A stretch of 64,000 nt of DNA, taken from CATOSP01 sp965197545 (GTDB taxonomy: Bacteria; Chloroflexota; Dehalococcoidia; Lucifugimonadales; UBA3495). A program made the position numbers and the translations under genes. Of this stretch, positions 33,886 through 42,637 are shown in pieces (the first letter of the stretch is position 1; each line of letters starts with the position of its first letter). The notes under the pieces are model-generated. The model did not search any database and was not told the DNA's origin. It saw only the letters and a program-made list of their open reading frames with translations. The stretch spans positions 620,001 to 684,000 of the forward strand of contig CBDANJ010000008.1 of the NCBI GenBank assembly GCA_965197545.1, read 5' to 3'.

Positions 33886-34665
33886 ATGGACCTCACCTTT
33901 GAGCGAGGCGACCCCCAGCAACCCAAGGGCCATGCAATCATCTACTTCCGGATCAACACCGAGCCGGATAAGGTGTACGCAACCTACGTGATCATCCTGC
34001 CAGTCAAGGCGGACCTGGGCAAGTACGTGCCCCCTTTCCTGGCGTCCCACCTGGGCAACATGCCTCTCAACGACCTGTCGGCTTTCGCCATGCCTCCCTT
34101 GCCTGAAGCCGTGGATAGCTACGAGGAATTGGACCGTCTCAGCAGAATGCGGGAGGATGACCTGGCTTTCGCGGACAGCATGTTTTCCTTTGACCTTCCC
34201 CGGATGATGGAGTCGGTCACAGAAGCGGTCCAGGCCTACTCCGAGTTGTGCGAACGCAGATTTGCTGCGCCGGGAAACGTGGAACCGGAAGCCCTCGTTG
34301 AGCCGCCAACACCGGAGTCTGAGGAAGACCGCTCTTTTCACGTCAATGAAGTCCTATTCAGCCTGATGAGCGAGAAGGACAAACTGGCCGAGCTTGCGCG
34401 CCTGCTGGGCCGTTTGCGGTTTGCGGTGGAAGGTTGGGACGCAAGCACGGTGGACGAGGTCTCCGAGGAAATCACGACCCTTGCCCGGCACCTGCCCGAG
34501 GAATTTCGGGTGCCAAGTCTGTTGGTGGTTGCCAAGGACTCCTCCCAGCGAGGTTCGATGCTGGCCCAGTTATACCTGGACAGGTGTTTCCGCCTCTCGG
34601 ATGGCGACGTTTCCACCGCCCAAAACTTGGCCGACCAAATCCAATCGTTAGAGTCCGAGGGCTGA
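33886..34665 (+). CDS. Hypothetical protein upstream of recF
   Basis: 259-aa soluble protein, not recognised. The first half is mixed alpha/beta (IIYFRINTEPDKVYATYVIILPV). The second half is mostly helical and acidic, with a Pro/Glu-rich linker around residues 135-150. A TATAAT at 33841-33846 would be a good -10 box, so the ATG at 33886 is preferred over in-frame ATGs at 33835 and 33751 (the latter lies inside the MITE). Its position before recF suggests a conserved neighbourhood but not a function. Confidence 0.7.
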   Translation: MDLTFERGDPQQPKGHAIIYFRINTEPDKVYATYVIILPVKADLGKYVPPFLASHLGNMPLNDLSAFAMPPLPEAVDSYEELDRLSRMREDDLAFADSMFSFDLPRMMESVTEAVQAYSELCERRFAAPGNVEPEALVEPPTPESEEDRSFHVNEVLFSLMSEKDKLAELARLLGRLRFAVEGWDASTVDEVSEEITTLARHLPEEFRVPSLLVVAKDSSQRGSMLAQLYLDRCFRLSDGDVSTAQNLADQIQSLESEG

Positions 34666-34771
34666 ATCCCCGGGATTCCAGGATTGGTCTGGTCCGGTAC
34701 CGGCCTCGTGATTCTGTACCTTGCTGGTAAAATAGGGCCGTGTTTCAGGCGTACTTGAAGGTGTCGAGCCG

Positions 34772-35989
34772 TTGGCTTATCTCTCACGCCTCAGTCTGAC
34801 CAACTTCAGAAGCTTTGAAGACTTGGATTTGGCGTTGCCCCCAGGCGTTGTCGTGTTTTTCGGGGCAAATGCTCAGGGAAAAACGACGTTGCTGGAAGCG
34901 GTTTACCTGCTGGCCATAGCTCGCTCCTTCCGGGCGGAGAATGAGCGCGAAGTCGTTCGGCTCGGCGCCGCCGGGGAGGGGGGTCAAGCCCTGGCCAGAG
35001 GCGATCTGGAGCGTACCGGGGAGCGGGTATCCATCTACGTGGGCTATCAATCAGGCCGCGATGCCCTAGGCCGTGAAAACGCCGGCAACGGGACCGGCCG
35101 CTCTGCGGTCCGCAAGGAAATCCGCGTGAGCAGGGTCCGCAAGACTGCCGCCGAGTTGGTGGGCATCGTGAACGCGGTCCTCTTTACAGCCGACGATCTC
35201 CAGCTAGTATCCGGTCCACCTTCCGGGCGGCGCCGTTACCTGAACATCCTGATGTCCCAGTCCGACTCCACGTACTTGAAGACGTTGCAACGGTTCCAGA
35301 GAGTTGTTCAACAGCGGAACAAATTGCTGCGGATGCTACGGGACGGGCGGGCCGGAACCGAAGAGATAGCGTTCTGGGACGATGAATTGGTGCGGGAAGG
35401 GTCATGGTTGACCTGGAGAAGAGGCGAAACTGTGAGGCAACTTGGGCCAATGTGCCAAGAGCGGCACAGCTTTCTAAGTGGCGCGTCGGAAGACCTGCTA
35501 GTCCAATACCGCCCCAGTGTCCCGCTGGGAGAGGACATCGCCGCGACTCAGGAAATATTCCGGGAAAGCCTGGCCGCGTCCGAACAGAAGGAGCGGGCCA
35601 CGTCGACGACGGCCGTTGGTCCTCATCGTGACGACCTGGGGTTGCTGATAAACTGCGTCGATATGCGGGCCTATTCCTCCCGGGGACAGGCGCGCACGAT
35701 GGCCCTTGCCTTGCGTTTGGCCGAAGCGGCCTTCCTCGAAGCGGTGCGCGGAGAGGGCCCCATCGTGTTGCTAGACGATGTGCTTTCTGAGATGGATTCC
35801 ACCCGGCGCAGGCGGGTGCTGGAGCAAGTAACTCGCTTTCAGCAGACGTTGATTACCACGACCGACTTGGAACAAGCGGGCGGATTCTTCGGCCCTACGG
35901 CGCACTTTTTCCGGGTCGGCGATGGAGAAGTGGCCAGCATGTCTTATGATGAAGCCATCCTGGCCGGGCATAATACGGGCCAGCGCTAA
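34772..35989 (+). CDS. recF: DNA replication and repair protein RecF
   Basis: 405-aa SMC-like ATPase that loads RecA at gapped DNA together with RecO and RecR. It opens LTNFRSFEDLDL; Walker A is FGANAQGKTT (about residue 31). The ABC signature is SSRGQARTMALALRLAEA and Walker B VLLDDVLSEMD. The TTG start gives a normal-length protein with no missing N-terminus. purL begins 17 bases after its stop. Confidence 0.95.
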   Translation: MAYLSRLSLTNFRSFEDLDLALPPGVVVFFGANAQGKTTLLEAVYLLAIARSFRAENEREVVRLGAAGEGGQALARGDLERTGERVSIYVGYQSGRDALGRENAGNGTGRSAVRKEIRVSRVRKTAAELVGIVNAVLFTADDLQLVSGPPSGRRRYLNILMSQSDSTYLKTLQRFQRVVQQRNKLLRMLRDGRAGTEEIAFWDDELVREGSWLTWRRGETVRQLGPMCQERHSFLSGASEDLLVQYRPSVPLGEDIAATQEIFRESLAASEQKERATSTTAVGPHRDDLGLLINCVDMRAYSSRGQARTMALALRLAEAAFLEAVRGEGPIVLLDDVLSEMDSTRRRRVLEQVTRFQQTLITTTDLEQAGGFFGPTAHFFRVGDGEVASMSYDEAILAGHNTGQR

Positions 35990-36005
35990 CCCGGGATCTA
36001 AGGCG

Positions 36006-38207
36006 ATGCCAGTAACTCAAGAACAATTAGACGAAATCGCCCTGACGCGGGCCGAATATGACCTGATAGTCAACCGGCTAGACCGCGAGCCTAATGCGGT
36101 GGAGTTGGGAATGTTCGGCGCTTTGTGGAGTGAACATTGCGCCTACAAACATTCCGCGCCACTGTTGCGGTTGTTGCCCAGCCGGTCGCCTCGTGTATTG
36201 TCCCGGCAGGGAGCGGAGAACGCCGGCGCGGTGGACTTGGGGGACGGCCTGGTGGCGGTGTTCAAGGTTGAGTCCCACAATCATCCGTCCGCTGTGGAGC
36301 CGCTGCAGGGCGCGGCCACGGGAGTTGGCGGCATCGTCCGGGACATTCTGGCAATGGGCGCGCGGCCAGTGGCGCTCCTGAACTCTCTGAGGTTTGGTCC
36401 GCTGGACGACCCCAAGAACCGGCACCTGTTCCAGGGCGTGGTTGGCGGCATCTCCTGGTACGGCAACTGCATTGGCGTGCCCGATGTCGCGGGGGAAATA
36501 TACTTCGATCCATGCTACTCCCAAAACCCGCTGGTAAATGCCATGTGTGTCGGTCTGGTGGACCGGGGAAAGCTCGCCACCTCCTCGGCGGGAGATTCGG
36601 GCAACGTACTCCTTCTGGTGGGGTCGGGTACAGGTCGCGACGGAATCCACGGGGCTTCGGGTCTGGCCTCTCGGACTTTTGAAGAGGAACAAGAGCTGCG
36701 GCCTACGGTGCAGGTGGGCAATCCGTTCCTGGAGAAAGTGCTCATCGAGGCATGTCTGGAGGCCCTGGGCACCGGTTGGGTCAAGGGCATTCAGGACCTG
36801 GGGGCCGCCGGACTGACAAGCGCCAGTGTCGAATCGGCGGCGCGCGCTGGACGGGGAATCGTTCTCGACGTGTCCCAAGTCCAGCGGAGGGAGCGAGGGA
36901 TGACCTCCTATGAGGTCATGCTGTCGGAATCCCAGGAACGTATGCTCCTAGTGGTCCCGCCCGGCGGAGTCGAAAGCGTCCGGAAGGTTTTCCAAAAATG
37001 GGAAGTCTCCTGCCGGGAAATCGGCACTGTCACGGGAGACGGGGACGCTGTGGTGGTCGACGCTCAGCAGCCGATAGCCAGCGTGCCGATCCAACACCTG
37101 TCCAACCCTCCGCGCTACCGGCTAAAGGGGTCACCGTCAGCGGACTACGCCGAGCGGCAACGGCTGTCGTTGAACGATGTGTCAGCTCCTGCCGCGTCCC
37201 CGGCAAACGTCCTGTTGGAACTCCTGGCCTCCGCAAACATTGCCAGCCGCGAACCGGTCTTTCGCCAATACGACCACCAGGTCCAGACCAATACGGTCCG
37301 GGGTCCGGGAAGCGATGCGGCAGTCTTGCGGCTCAAGGGAACTGGCAAGGCCATCGCACTTAGCATCGACGGGAATGGCCGCTATTGTTACCTCGACCCC
37401 TACCAGGGAGGCAAAATAGCGATCGCGGAGGTCTGCCGAAACCTCAGTTGCTCCGGAGCTGAGCCCTTGGCGCTCACCGACTGCCTCAACTTCGGGGACC
37501 CCGGCAGGCCCGAGGTCTACCACCAGTTGGAATGGTGCGTGAGAGGTATGGGCCATGCTTGCCGTACCCTGGGTGTTCCGGTGGTCAGCGGCAACGTGAG
37601 CCTGTACAACGAGTCCACGGGGCAAGCCATTTTCCCGACCCCAGTGATCGGAGGGTTGGGTATGATTGACGACGTCACCCGCTGCGTGGGGTCGGCATTC
37701 ACCGGTGAAGGGCTGTGCGTGGCGGTCATTGGAGACCATATCGAAAGGCCGAGAGCTTCGGACCTGGCGGGCAGCGAATACCTTCTAGTGGTCCATGGAA
37801 AAGTGGCCGGGCGCCCAGTAATCAGCTTGGAATACGAGAAGTGGGTGCAATCCCTTTGCCGACGGGCTATCAACGAAGGGTTGGTGTCGTCGGCCCATGA
37901 TTGCTCCGATGGCGGACTCGCGGTTGCCCTGGCGGAATGCTGCATCCAAGGCGGTGTGGGGTTCAGGAGCGAGACCAACTTTCCCCGGCGGTGGGACGCG
38001 GCCCTATTCGGAGAGCGCCAGTCGCGAATAGTAGTCGCGCTACCCGAATCCAACTGGGATGGCTTGACCCGCTTGGCAGCCGAGTCCGGTGCGCCGGTGC
38101 GCAGGCTGGGGACCACCGGCGGCGACCGCTTGCGGTTCGGTCCGTTGCTGGACCTTCCGGTGGATGAGGCCGCATCGGCCTGGAAACATGGGTTGGAGAA
38201 GTATTAG
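36006..38207 (+). CDS. purL: Phosphoribosylformylglycinamidine synthase subunit II
   Basis: 733-aa small-type PurL, which converts FGAR to FGAM in purine synthesis using ammonia delivered by PurQ with PurS. Marks include LWSEHCAYKHS (about residue 40), FKVESHNHPSAVEP, and GAATGVGGIVRDI. ATG 36006 fits the family start MPVTQEQLDEIALTRAEYD; an upstream in-frame start would lie inside recF. purS and purQ are not nearby. The stop overlaps the next gene by one base. Confidence 0.96.
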   Translation: MPVTQEQLDEIALTRAEYDLIVNRLDREPNAVELGMFGALWSEHCAYKHSAPLLRLLPSRSPRVLSRQGAENAGAVDLGDGLVAVFKVESHNHPSAVEPLQGAATGVGGIVRDILAMGARPVALLNSLRFGPLDDPKNRHLFQGVVGGISWYGNCIGVPDVAGEIYFDPCYSQNPLVNAMCVGLVDRGKLATSSAGDSGNVLLLVGSGTGRDGIHGASGLASRTFEEEQELRPTVQVGNPFLEKVLIEACLEALGTGWVKGIQDLGAAGLTSASVESAARAGRGIVLDVSQVQRRERGMTSYEVMLSESQERMLLVVPPGGVESVRKVFQKWEVSCREIGTVTGDGDAVVVDAQQPIASVPIQHLSNPPRYRLKGSPSADYAERQRLSLNDVSAPAASPANVLLELLASANIASREPVFRQYDHQVQTNTVRGPGSDAAVLRLKGTGKAIALSIDGNGRYCYLDPYQGGKIAIAEVCRNLSCSGAEPLALTDCLNFGDPGRPEVYHQLEWCVRGMGHACRTLGVPVVSGNVSLYNESTGQAIFPTPVIGGLGMIDDVTRCVGSAFTGEGLCVAVIGDHIERPRASDLAGSEYLLVVHGKVAGRPVISLEYEKWVQSLCRRAINEGLVSSAHDCSDGGLAVALAECCIQGGVGFRSETNFPRRWDAALFGERQSRIVVALPESNWDGLTRLAAESGAPVRRLGTTGGDRLRFGPLLDLPVDEAASAWKHGLEKY

Positions 38208-39388
38208 TGAGTACCTCCCCTCTTCGCGTACTGTTCCTCACGCCTTACTTCAGGCCGTATCTGGGCGGTATCGAACGCGCCATCGAGCAGCTTACCTTCC
38301 AGATACAGAAGTCTTCAGAGGTAGAGGCCGTGGCGGTGCTGACGACGAAGTATTCGTTCCCCCGGGTCCCTCAACCTACCTGGGCTGACCGGGACACCAC
38401 ACCGGAAGGTATTGGAATATACCGGCTGGACGGCTTCCCCAGACGCTCCATTCCCCTCTACTCGGTCCCGTTAGTATGGTTCTCTCCGATGCAGGTCCGG
38501 CGGTACCTGGAAGAGTTCAACCCAAACGTCGTCCACTTCGTCGGCGATGGGTGGTTCTGGGGACACTTCTGGTCTTGGTTCTGGTTCCGGAACAAAGCCC
38601 GGTTTGTATTCACACCCTCTTATCACGAGTTACCAGTGATCCGGTGGTGGCTGCGTCCGATAAACTCCTTCATCTGCAATGTGATGGACAGCGTAATTGC
38701 GCTTACCCGCCAGGAGTCCCAGCTGGTCCGGCGCGACTACTGGGTGCGGGAGCGGAAAATGGGAATCATCGGTTGGGGGGCTCCCCTGCCTGATGACCTG
38801 GATAACGCTGGCAACAAAGCAGGTTCGTTGGACCGGGGCGGAACCGATGCCCCTTTGACCGTCCTGTGCGTCGGACGCCTTGGCCGTCATAAAGGGCAGG
38901 AGTGGCTATTGGATGTTTACCGCCAGGTCCGCGCCCAATTCCAACGACGTGCGCGCCTGGTCCTGGTGGGCAGGGACGAAGGGGACGAGGAGAAGCTGCG
39001 GGACATAGTGCTGGGCGCTTCCCTGGAAGATGAAGTCCAGATGGTCGGTGAGGTGTCAGACGAAGAGCTGGCTGCCTGGTACGCCAGGGCGGATGTCTTC
39101 GTGCTGTTCTCCCACTACGAGGCGTTCGGGTTGGTCTTCTTCGAGGCTATGGCCTACGGAGCGCCCGTATTGACCCATGACGTAGGGGCGAACCGGGAAC
39201 TGCTGACCCGAGGCGCGGCGGTCGTCCCAAGGTTTGACCCGGAAGAAGCGGGCGCGCAATTGGTCCGCCTGGTCAACGATGACGAGTACCGCCGGCAACT
39301 CGGCCAGGAAGCCCAGGACTACGCCCTGGCCGAGTTCACCTGGAACGCCGTGGCGGACAAGTATCTGAATGTGTATCACGGCGGATGA
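38207..39388 (+). CDS. Glycosyltransferase family 4 protein
   Basis: 393-aa GT-B fold glycosyltransferase. FLTPYFRPYLGGIERAIEQL is the GT4 N-terminal Gly-loop region. CVGRLGRHKGQEWLLDVY and the E-x7-E motif SHYEAFGLVFFEAMAYGAPV (about residues 303-322) mark the nucleotide-sugar site. GTG start overlaps the purL stop. The acceptor and sugar are unknown; no polysaccharide cluster surrounds it. Confidence 0.92.
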   Translation: MSTSPLRVLFLTPYFRPYLGGIERAIEQLTFQIQKSSEVEAVAVLTTKYSFPRVPQPTWADRDTTPEGIGIYRLDGFPRRSIPLYSVPLVWFSPMQVRRYLEEFNPNVVHFVGDGWFWGHFWSWFWFRNKARFVFTPSYHELPVIRWWLRPINSFICNVMDSVIALTRQESQLVRRDYWVRERKMGIIGWGAPLPDDLDNAGNKAGSLDRGGTDAPLTVLCVGRLGRHKGQEWLLDVYRQVRAQFQRRARLVLVGRDEGDEEKLRDIVLGASLEDEVQMVGEVSDEELAAWYARADVFVLFSHYEAFGLVFFEAMAYGAPVLTHDVGANRELLTRGAAVVPRFDPEEAGAQLVRLVNDDEYRRQLGQEAQDYALAEFTWNAVADKYLNVYHGG

Positions 39389-39422
39389 CTCTGGGCCAGT
39401 CCGGTCCTCGCTGTAGAGTCTC

Positions 39423-39680
39423 GTGATTATGCTGAGATCTGGCGACTACAATCCTCAAGAGCCAATAGCGGAGTGTTATTACTGTTGTAGGCTCCTCGAC
39501 CCATGGTACGAATGGTATTGTATCCGTTGCATCCGCGCAGCGTGTGATAATTGTAGTCAAGCGTGCCACGAAGAAGGGTGCGACGACATCACTTGCTTCA
39601 GTTGTGTTGATTCACATTGGCTTGAAACCCACATCGTTAACGGACCCGTGGAGTCAACCTGGGAGGCGTCAAAAGTATGA
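39423..39680 (+). CDS. Small Cys-rich, probably zinc-binding protein
   Basis: 85-aa acidic protein with 13 Cys, arranged as several CxxC pairs (CYYC, CIRC, CDNC, CFSC) plus His residues near the C-terminus (DSHWLETHIV). This resembles a cross-brace zinc finger such as a B-box or ZZ type, but I cannot assign a family. Its stop overlaps the start of the winged-helix gene (ATGA), so the two are coupled. GTG/ATG start choice is uncertain. Confidence 0.65.
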   Translation: MIMLRSGDYNPQEPIAECYYCCRLLDPWYEWYCIRCIRAACDNCSQACHEEGCDDITCFSCVDSHWLETHIVNGPVESTWEASKV

Positions 39681-40168
39681 ACAACAATGCGGAGGCGCGG
39701 TCCCTGGCACAGACAGGACTGCGGCGCATTGAGGATGCCATTCTGGAATTGTTGCAACATAATCCGCAAGGTCTGCGAAATGTCCAGATAGCGGATCTGC
39801 TGGGGTTGCGTTCAATTGTCCGGGGAGGCCAACGGAACTATTTAACCTAATCGGTGCTCGGTGGACTTCTGGATCAAGGAAGACTTTCATGGGACTCGGA
39901 ATCCAAGCTATTCTACGGATCGAATGCTGATAACATAGTCCAGTCTCTAGCATGTGAAGGACTGCGGCAAATCGAGGAGGCAATCCTGGAACTGTTGCAA
40001 CATAATCCGCAAGGTCTGCGAAATGTCCAGATAGCGGATATGCTGAATCTGCACTCGGCCGTTCGTGGCGGCCGAAGAAACTATCTGACCTACTCCGTGC
40101 TCGGTGGGTTGGTAGAGAACGGAAAAATCATTCGCGATGAACAATCCAAGATATACACCAGGGCATAG
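39677..40168 (+). pseudogene. Tandem winged-helix protein interrupted by a stop codon
   Basis: Two near-identical repeats of about 80 residues each: LRRIEDAILELLQHNPQGLRN..., and again LRQIEEAILELLQHNPQGLRN. Each looks like a small winged helix-turn-helix (VQIADLLGL / VQIADMLNL, then RNYLTYSVLGGL, then a beta wing). In the first repeat the Tyr codon of RNYLTY is TAA (39848-39850) where the second repeat has TAC. The gene is thus split: a 57-aa first part, and a second part that could restart at GTG 39854. Coupled to the Cys-rich gene upstream. Function unknown; DNA binding is inferred. Confidence 0.72.
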
Positions 40169-40224
40169 ACACAGGACCAAGTCTGTAACCAGCGGGTGGA
40201 CCAATTTAGTCTGTTTCCTTGATT

Positions 40225-40376
40225 CTAAACCAAAGCCAAGGTGAAATGCGCAGATGGTGGGGGTCATACGACGGAGCCGGGGCATTCTCCAAGTACGGAC
40301 CACAGGGATTCACCGGCGCAACCCAGCTGATGATCATCGCCACTTAAATGTACATCCCACCTTGGCTTTAGTTTAG
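40225..40376. repeat. 152-bp region bounded by a long inverted repeat
   Basis: Left arm CTAAACCAAAGCCAAGGTG and right arm CACCTTGGCTTTAGTTTAG are complementary over 19 bases with one mismatch, about 115 bases apart. No protein is encoded. No flanking direct repeat is evident. It may be a third kind of small mobile element or an RNA structure at the end of the winged-helix unit. Confidence 0.5.
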
Positions 40377-40401
40377 TAAGATGGGCCGTAAGGAAGGTCA
40401 G

Positions 40402-40433
40402 GCCGGGAGAGGCTTGGTCCACTCTCCGGCCGT
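40402..40433 (+). terminator. Hairpin, possible terminator
   Basis: GGCCGG(G)AGAG pairs with CTCTCCGGCC around a 10-base loop, with one bulged G. It is followed by GTGTTATATTTG, only moderately T-rich. It would end transcription before the third Uma2 gene. Confidence 0.45.
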
Positions 40434-40490
40434 GTTATATTTGTCGCCAGAGTTCTTGACTCCATTCCGACGCACGGGGCGAGGCCATAA

Positions 40491-41231
40491 ATGACATCAG
40501 AGGCCGTTCACCATGCCGCTAACATCATCCACTACCGGATGGTCCTGCCGGAGAATTTTGTGTGCCCCGATCCCGAATCCAGGGCGGATGGTATGCTGCA
40601 AGCTAGACCAATTACCGAATCTGACTATATACTCAGCAACCACTTCTCCCACCGCGGCGGCGCGCTCGTCGATACCGGCGGCTTCGTTTTTTACCAACCT
40701 GACGATCTTAACATCCGTGTGAGGCCCGACTTGTACGTCGCGTTCGGAGTGGACGAAGCGGCAATACGAAGGCGCAACGGGTATGTCGTCCGGGAGGCGG
40801 GCAAGCCTCCTGACTTCGCGTTGGAGGTAGCTTCGGAGACTACTCACGGTGTGGATACCGGGGCCAAGCCCCTCGTTTACTCCAGCATGGGAGTTACCGA
40901 ATACTGGCGCTTCGATCCCACCGGCGGCGAGTTGTACGGTTACGCTTTGGCGGGAGATATCCTGGTCAACGGGGTCTACCAGACCATCCCGCTCACCACG
41001 GAACCCGACGGGATGGTCTGGGGCTACAGCCCGGCACTGGACTTGAGCCTCTGCGCGTTGTCCCCGGAATGGAGGGAACGGCTGTGGTTCTACGACCCCA
41101 AGAATGGCCGCTACCTACGGAATTTCGAGGAGGAACAGGCCGCCCACCGGGAAACGCAGGCCGCCCTACGGGAATCAGAGGCGGAGTTGGAGCGGCTGCG
41201 GGCGGAGAACCGCCGGCTACAGGGCCAGTAA
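40491..41231 (+). CDS. Uma2 family endonuclease-fold protein (copy 3)
   Basis: 246-aa Uma2/DUF820 protein. Motifs: RPDLYVAFGVDEAAIRRRNG, PPDFALEVASETT and the Lys in GAKPLVYSSMGVTEYW, the PD-(D/E)XK set. The tail is a Glu/Arg-rich coiled coil of about 40 residues. It is closer to copy 2 than to copy 1 in the EAIRRRNG/YFMREVGQ region. The start ATG at 40491 follows a GGGGCGAGG stretch. Stands alone between a hairpin and a glycosidase gene. Confidence 0.9.
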   Translation: MTSEAVHHAANIIHYRMVLPENFVCPDPESRADGMLQARPITESDYILSNHFSHRGGALVDTGGFVFYQPDDLNIRVRPDLYVAFGVDEAAIRRRNGYVVREAGKPPDFALEVASETTHGVDTGAKPLVYSSMGVTEYWRFDPTGGELYGYALAGDILVNGVYQTIPLTTEPDGMVWGYSPALDLSLCALSPEWRERLWFYDPKNGRYLRNFEEEQAAHRETQAALRESEAELERLRAENRRLQGQ

Positions 41232-41327
41232 TCCGGTCAACCATTGCCACCCCAGTGGTACATCGCATCCTATACACTCCCGTAGCTGATTCCCACACAG
41301 GAGCCACACTTTCAGGAGGCTATCGAC

Positions 41328-42557
41328 ATGGACCGGCAGGAGCTGGAAGCGGGCGCGCGAAATATTCTTTTGACCAATCTCAGGCGGGGGGTAGCCGATT
41401 GGAACGGCAGGGAATACAGTTTTGTTTGCCCTTCGCTGACCGGGTACCCGTTCCAGTGGTTTTGGGACTCTTGCTTCCACGCCATCGCGTTACTGCATCT
41501 CGACCAAGAGCAAGCCAAGGCGGAGATGACCACGCTGATGAGCGGCGCGCTCCCGAACGGGTTCATCCCCCACATCATCTTCTGGGAGATGGAGAAGCAG
41601 CCGGACTTCTTGGCCCGCAACATCGTCGGGATGACTTCTCCCAACTACAGCTCCACGATGCAGCCTCCCATCATCGCCTATACCGTTGAGCGCATATTCG
41701 AGTCTACCGGAGACGTGGCCTTTCGGGACGCGGCCCTTCCGGTCTTGACTGGCTTCTACCGCTGGCTTCGAACGGCCCGCGACCCGGACGACGACGGCCT
41801 GATCGCGGTGATCCAGCCCGAGGAAGCGGGGACTGATTGCTCGCCCAAATACGACGAAGCTCTTGGACTGGAGGAGCTAAGCAACCAGGGGTTCATCGCG
41901 GCCCTGAGAAAGGTCTACGCTGCCTACGAGCCGATGCGGGGCGAGGATCACCGTATTCTGGCGGCGGACATTTTCCACTTCGAAGACGTCTTGGTGAACT
42001 CCATCTACGTGATGGGTCTGCGTTCCCTGGCCAGGCTGCTGGGTGACGCTCCAGAGGCGGCGGAATTCAACCAGCAAGCAGACAAAACCCGCGACGCGCT
42101 GCTCTCCAAATGCTGGGACGAAGAATCAGGTGCGTTCTTCGACCTATCCGGGGTTGCCGAGACTCCCGTCAAAGTAGTGACCATCAGCTCACTGATGCCG
42201 CTGATCATCGACGACCTGCCGCGGCCAATCGTTGAACGGCTGGTCGATCAATGGTTGACCAATCCGGACCACTTCTGGACTCCCTATCCGCTACCGTCGG
42301 TACCGGCGTCGGACCCCAAGTTTATGCCTGGAAATCCCAGGGGGTTCATCTGGCGGGGCCCAAGCTGGATCAACACCAACTGGTTCCTTTCACACGCGCT
42401 GCGAAGGCATGGCTATCCGGAACTGGCCGACACTATCGTCACGCGAAGTCAGGAATGTATCGAGAAGTCGGGCTTCAGGGAGTATTACCATCCCTATACC
42501 GCGGAAGGACTGGGAGCTAGGGACTTCGGCTGGTCGACTCTAATCCTGGACATGTAG
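41328..42557 (+). CDS. GH63/MGH1-like glycoside hydrolase
   Basis: 409-aa (alpha/alpha)6-barrel glycosidase of the mannosylglycerate hydrolase (MGH1)-like, GH63-related group. YPFQWFWDSCFHAIALLHLD near residue 45 holds the catalytic-type Asp. Further marks are ALPNGFIPHIIFW, RDPDDDGLI and FIWRGPSWINTNWFL. Such enzymes cut glucosyl or mannosyl-glycerate solutes or trimmed glucans. No signal peptide, so it is likely cytosolic. A link with compatible-solute turnover is plausible given the betaine transporter 21 kb away, but not shown. Confidence 0.86.
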   Translation: MDRQELEAGARNILLTNLRRGVADWNGREYSFVCPSLTGYPFQWFWDSCFHAIALLHLDQEQAKAEMTTLMSGALPNGFIPHIIFWEMEKQPDFLARNIVGMTSPNYSSTMQPPIIAYTVERIFESTGDVAFRDAALPVLTGFYRWLRTARDPDDDGLIAVIQPEEAGTDCSPKYDEALGLEELSNQGFIAALRKVYAAYEPMRGEDHRILAADIFHFEDVLVNSIYVMGLRSLARLLGDAPEAAEFNQQADKTRDALLSKCWDEESGAFFDLSGVAETPVKVVTISSLMPLIIDDLPRPIVERLVDQWLTNPDHFWTPYPLPSVPASDPKFMPGNPRGFIWRGPSWINTNWFLSHALRRHGYPELADTIVTRSQECIEKSGFREYYHPYTAEGLGARDFGWSTLILDM

Positions 42558-42637
42558 CGTCAGCCAACGGCTCACGCCGACAGAGGCTTGCCCCAGCGAG
42601 GCCGGAGGAGAGAAAGTCTAGGAGGCCGAGACGCTGA

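Noticed and set aside
39848..39850. The in-frame TAA as a recoding site
   Set aside because: Sec uses UGA and pyrrolysine UAG; the sister repeat shows Tyr TAC, so a nonsense mutation is simpler.
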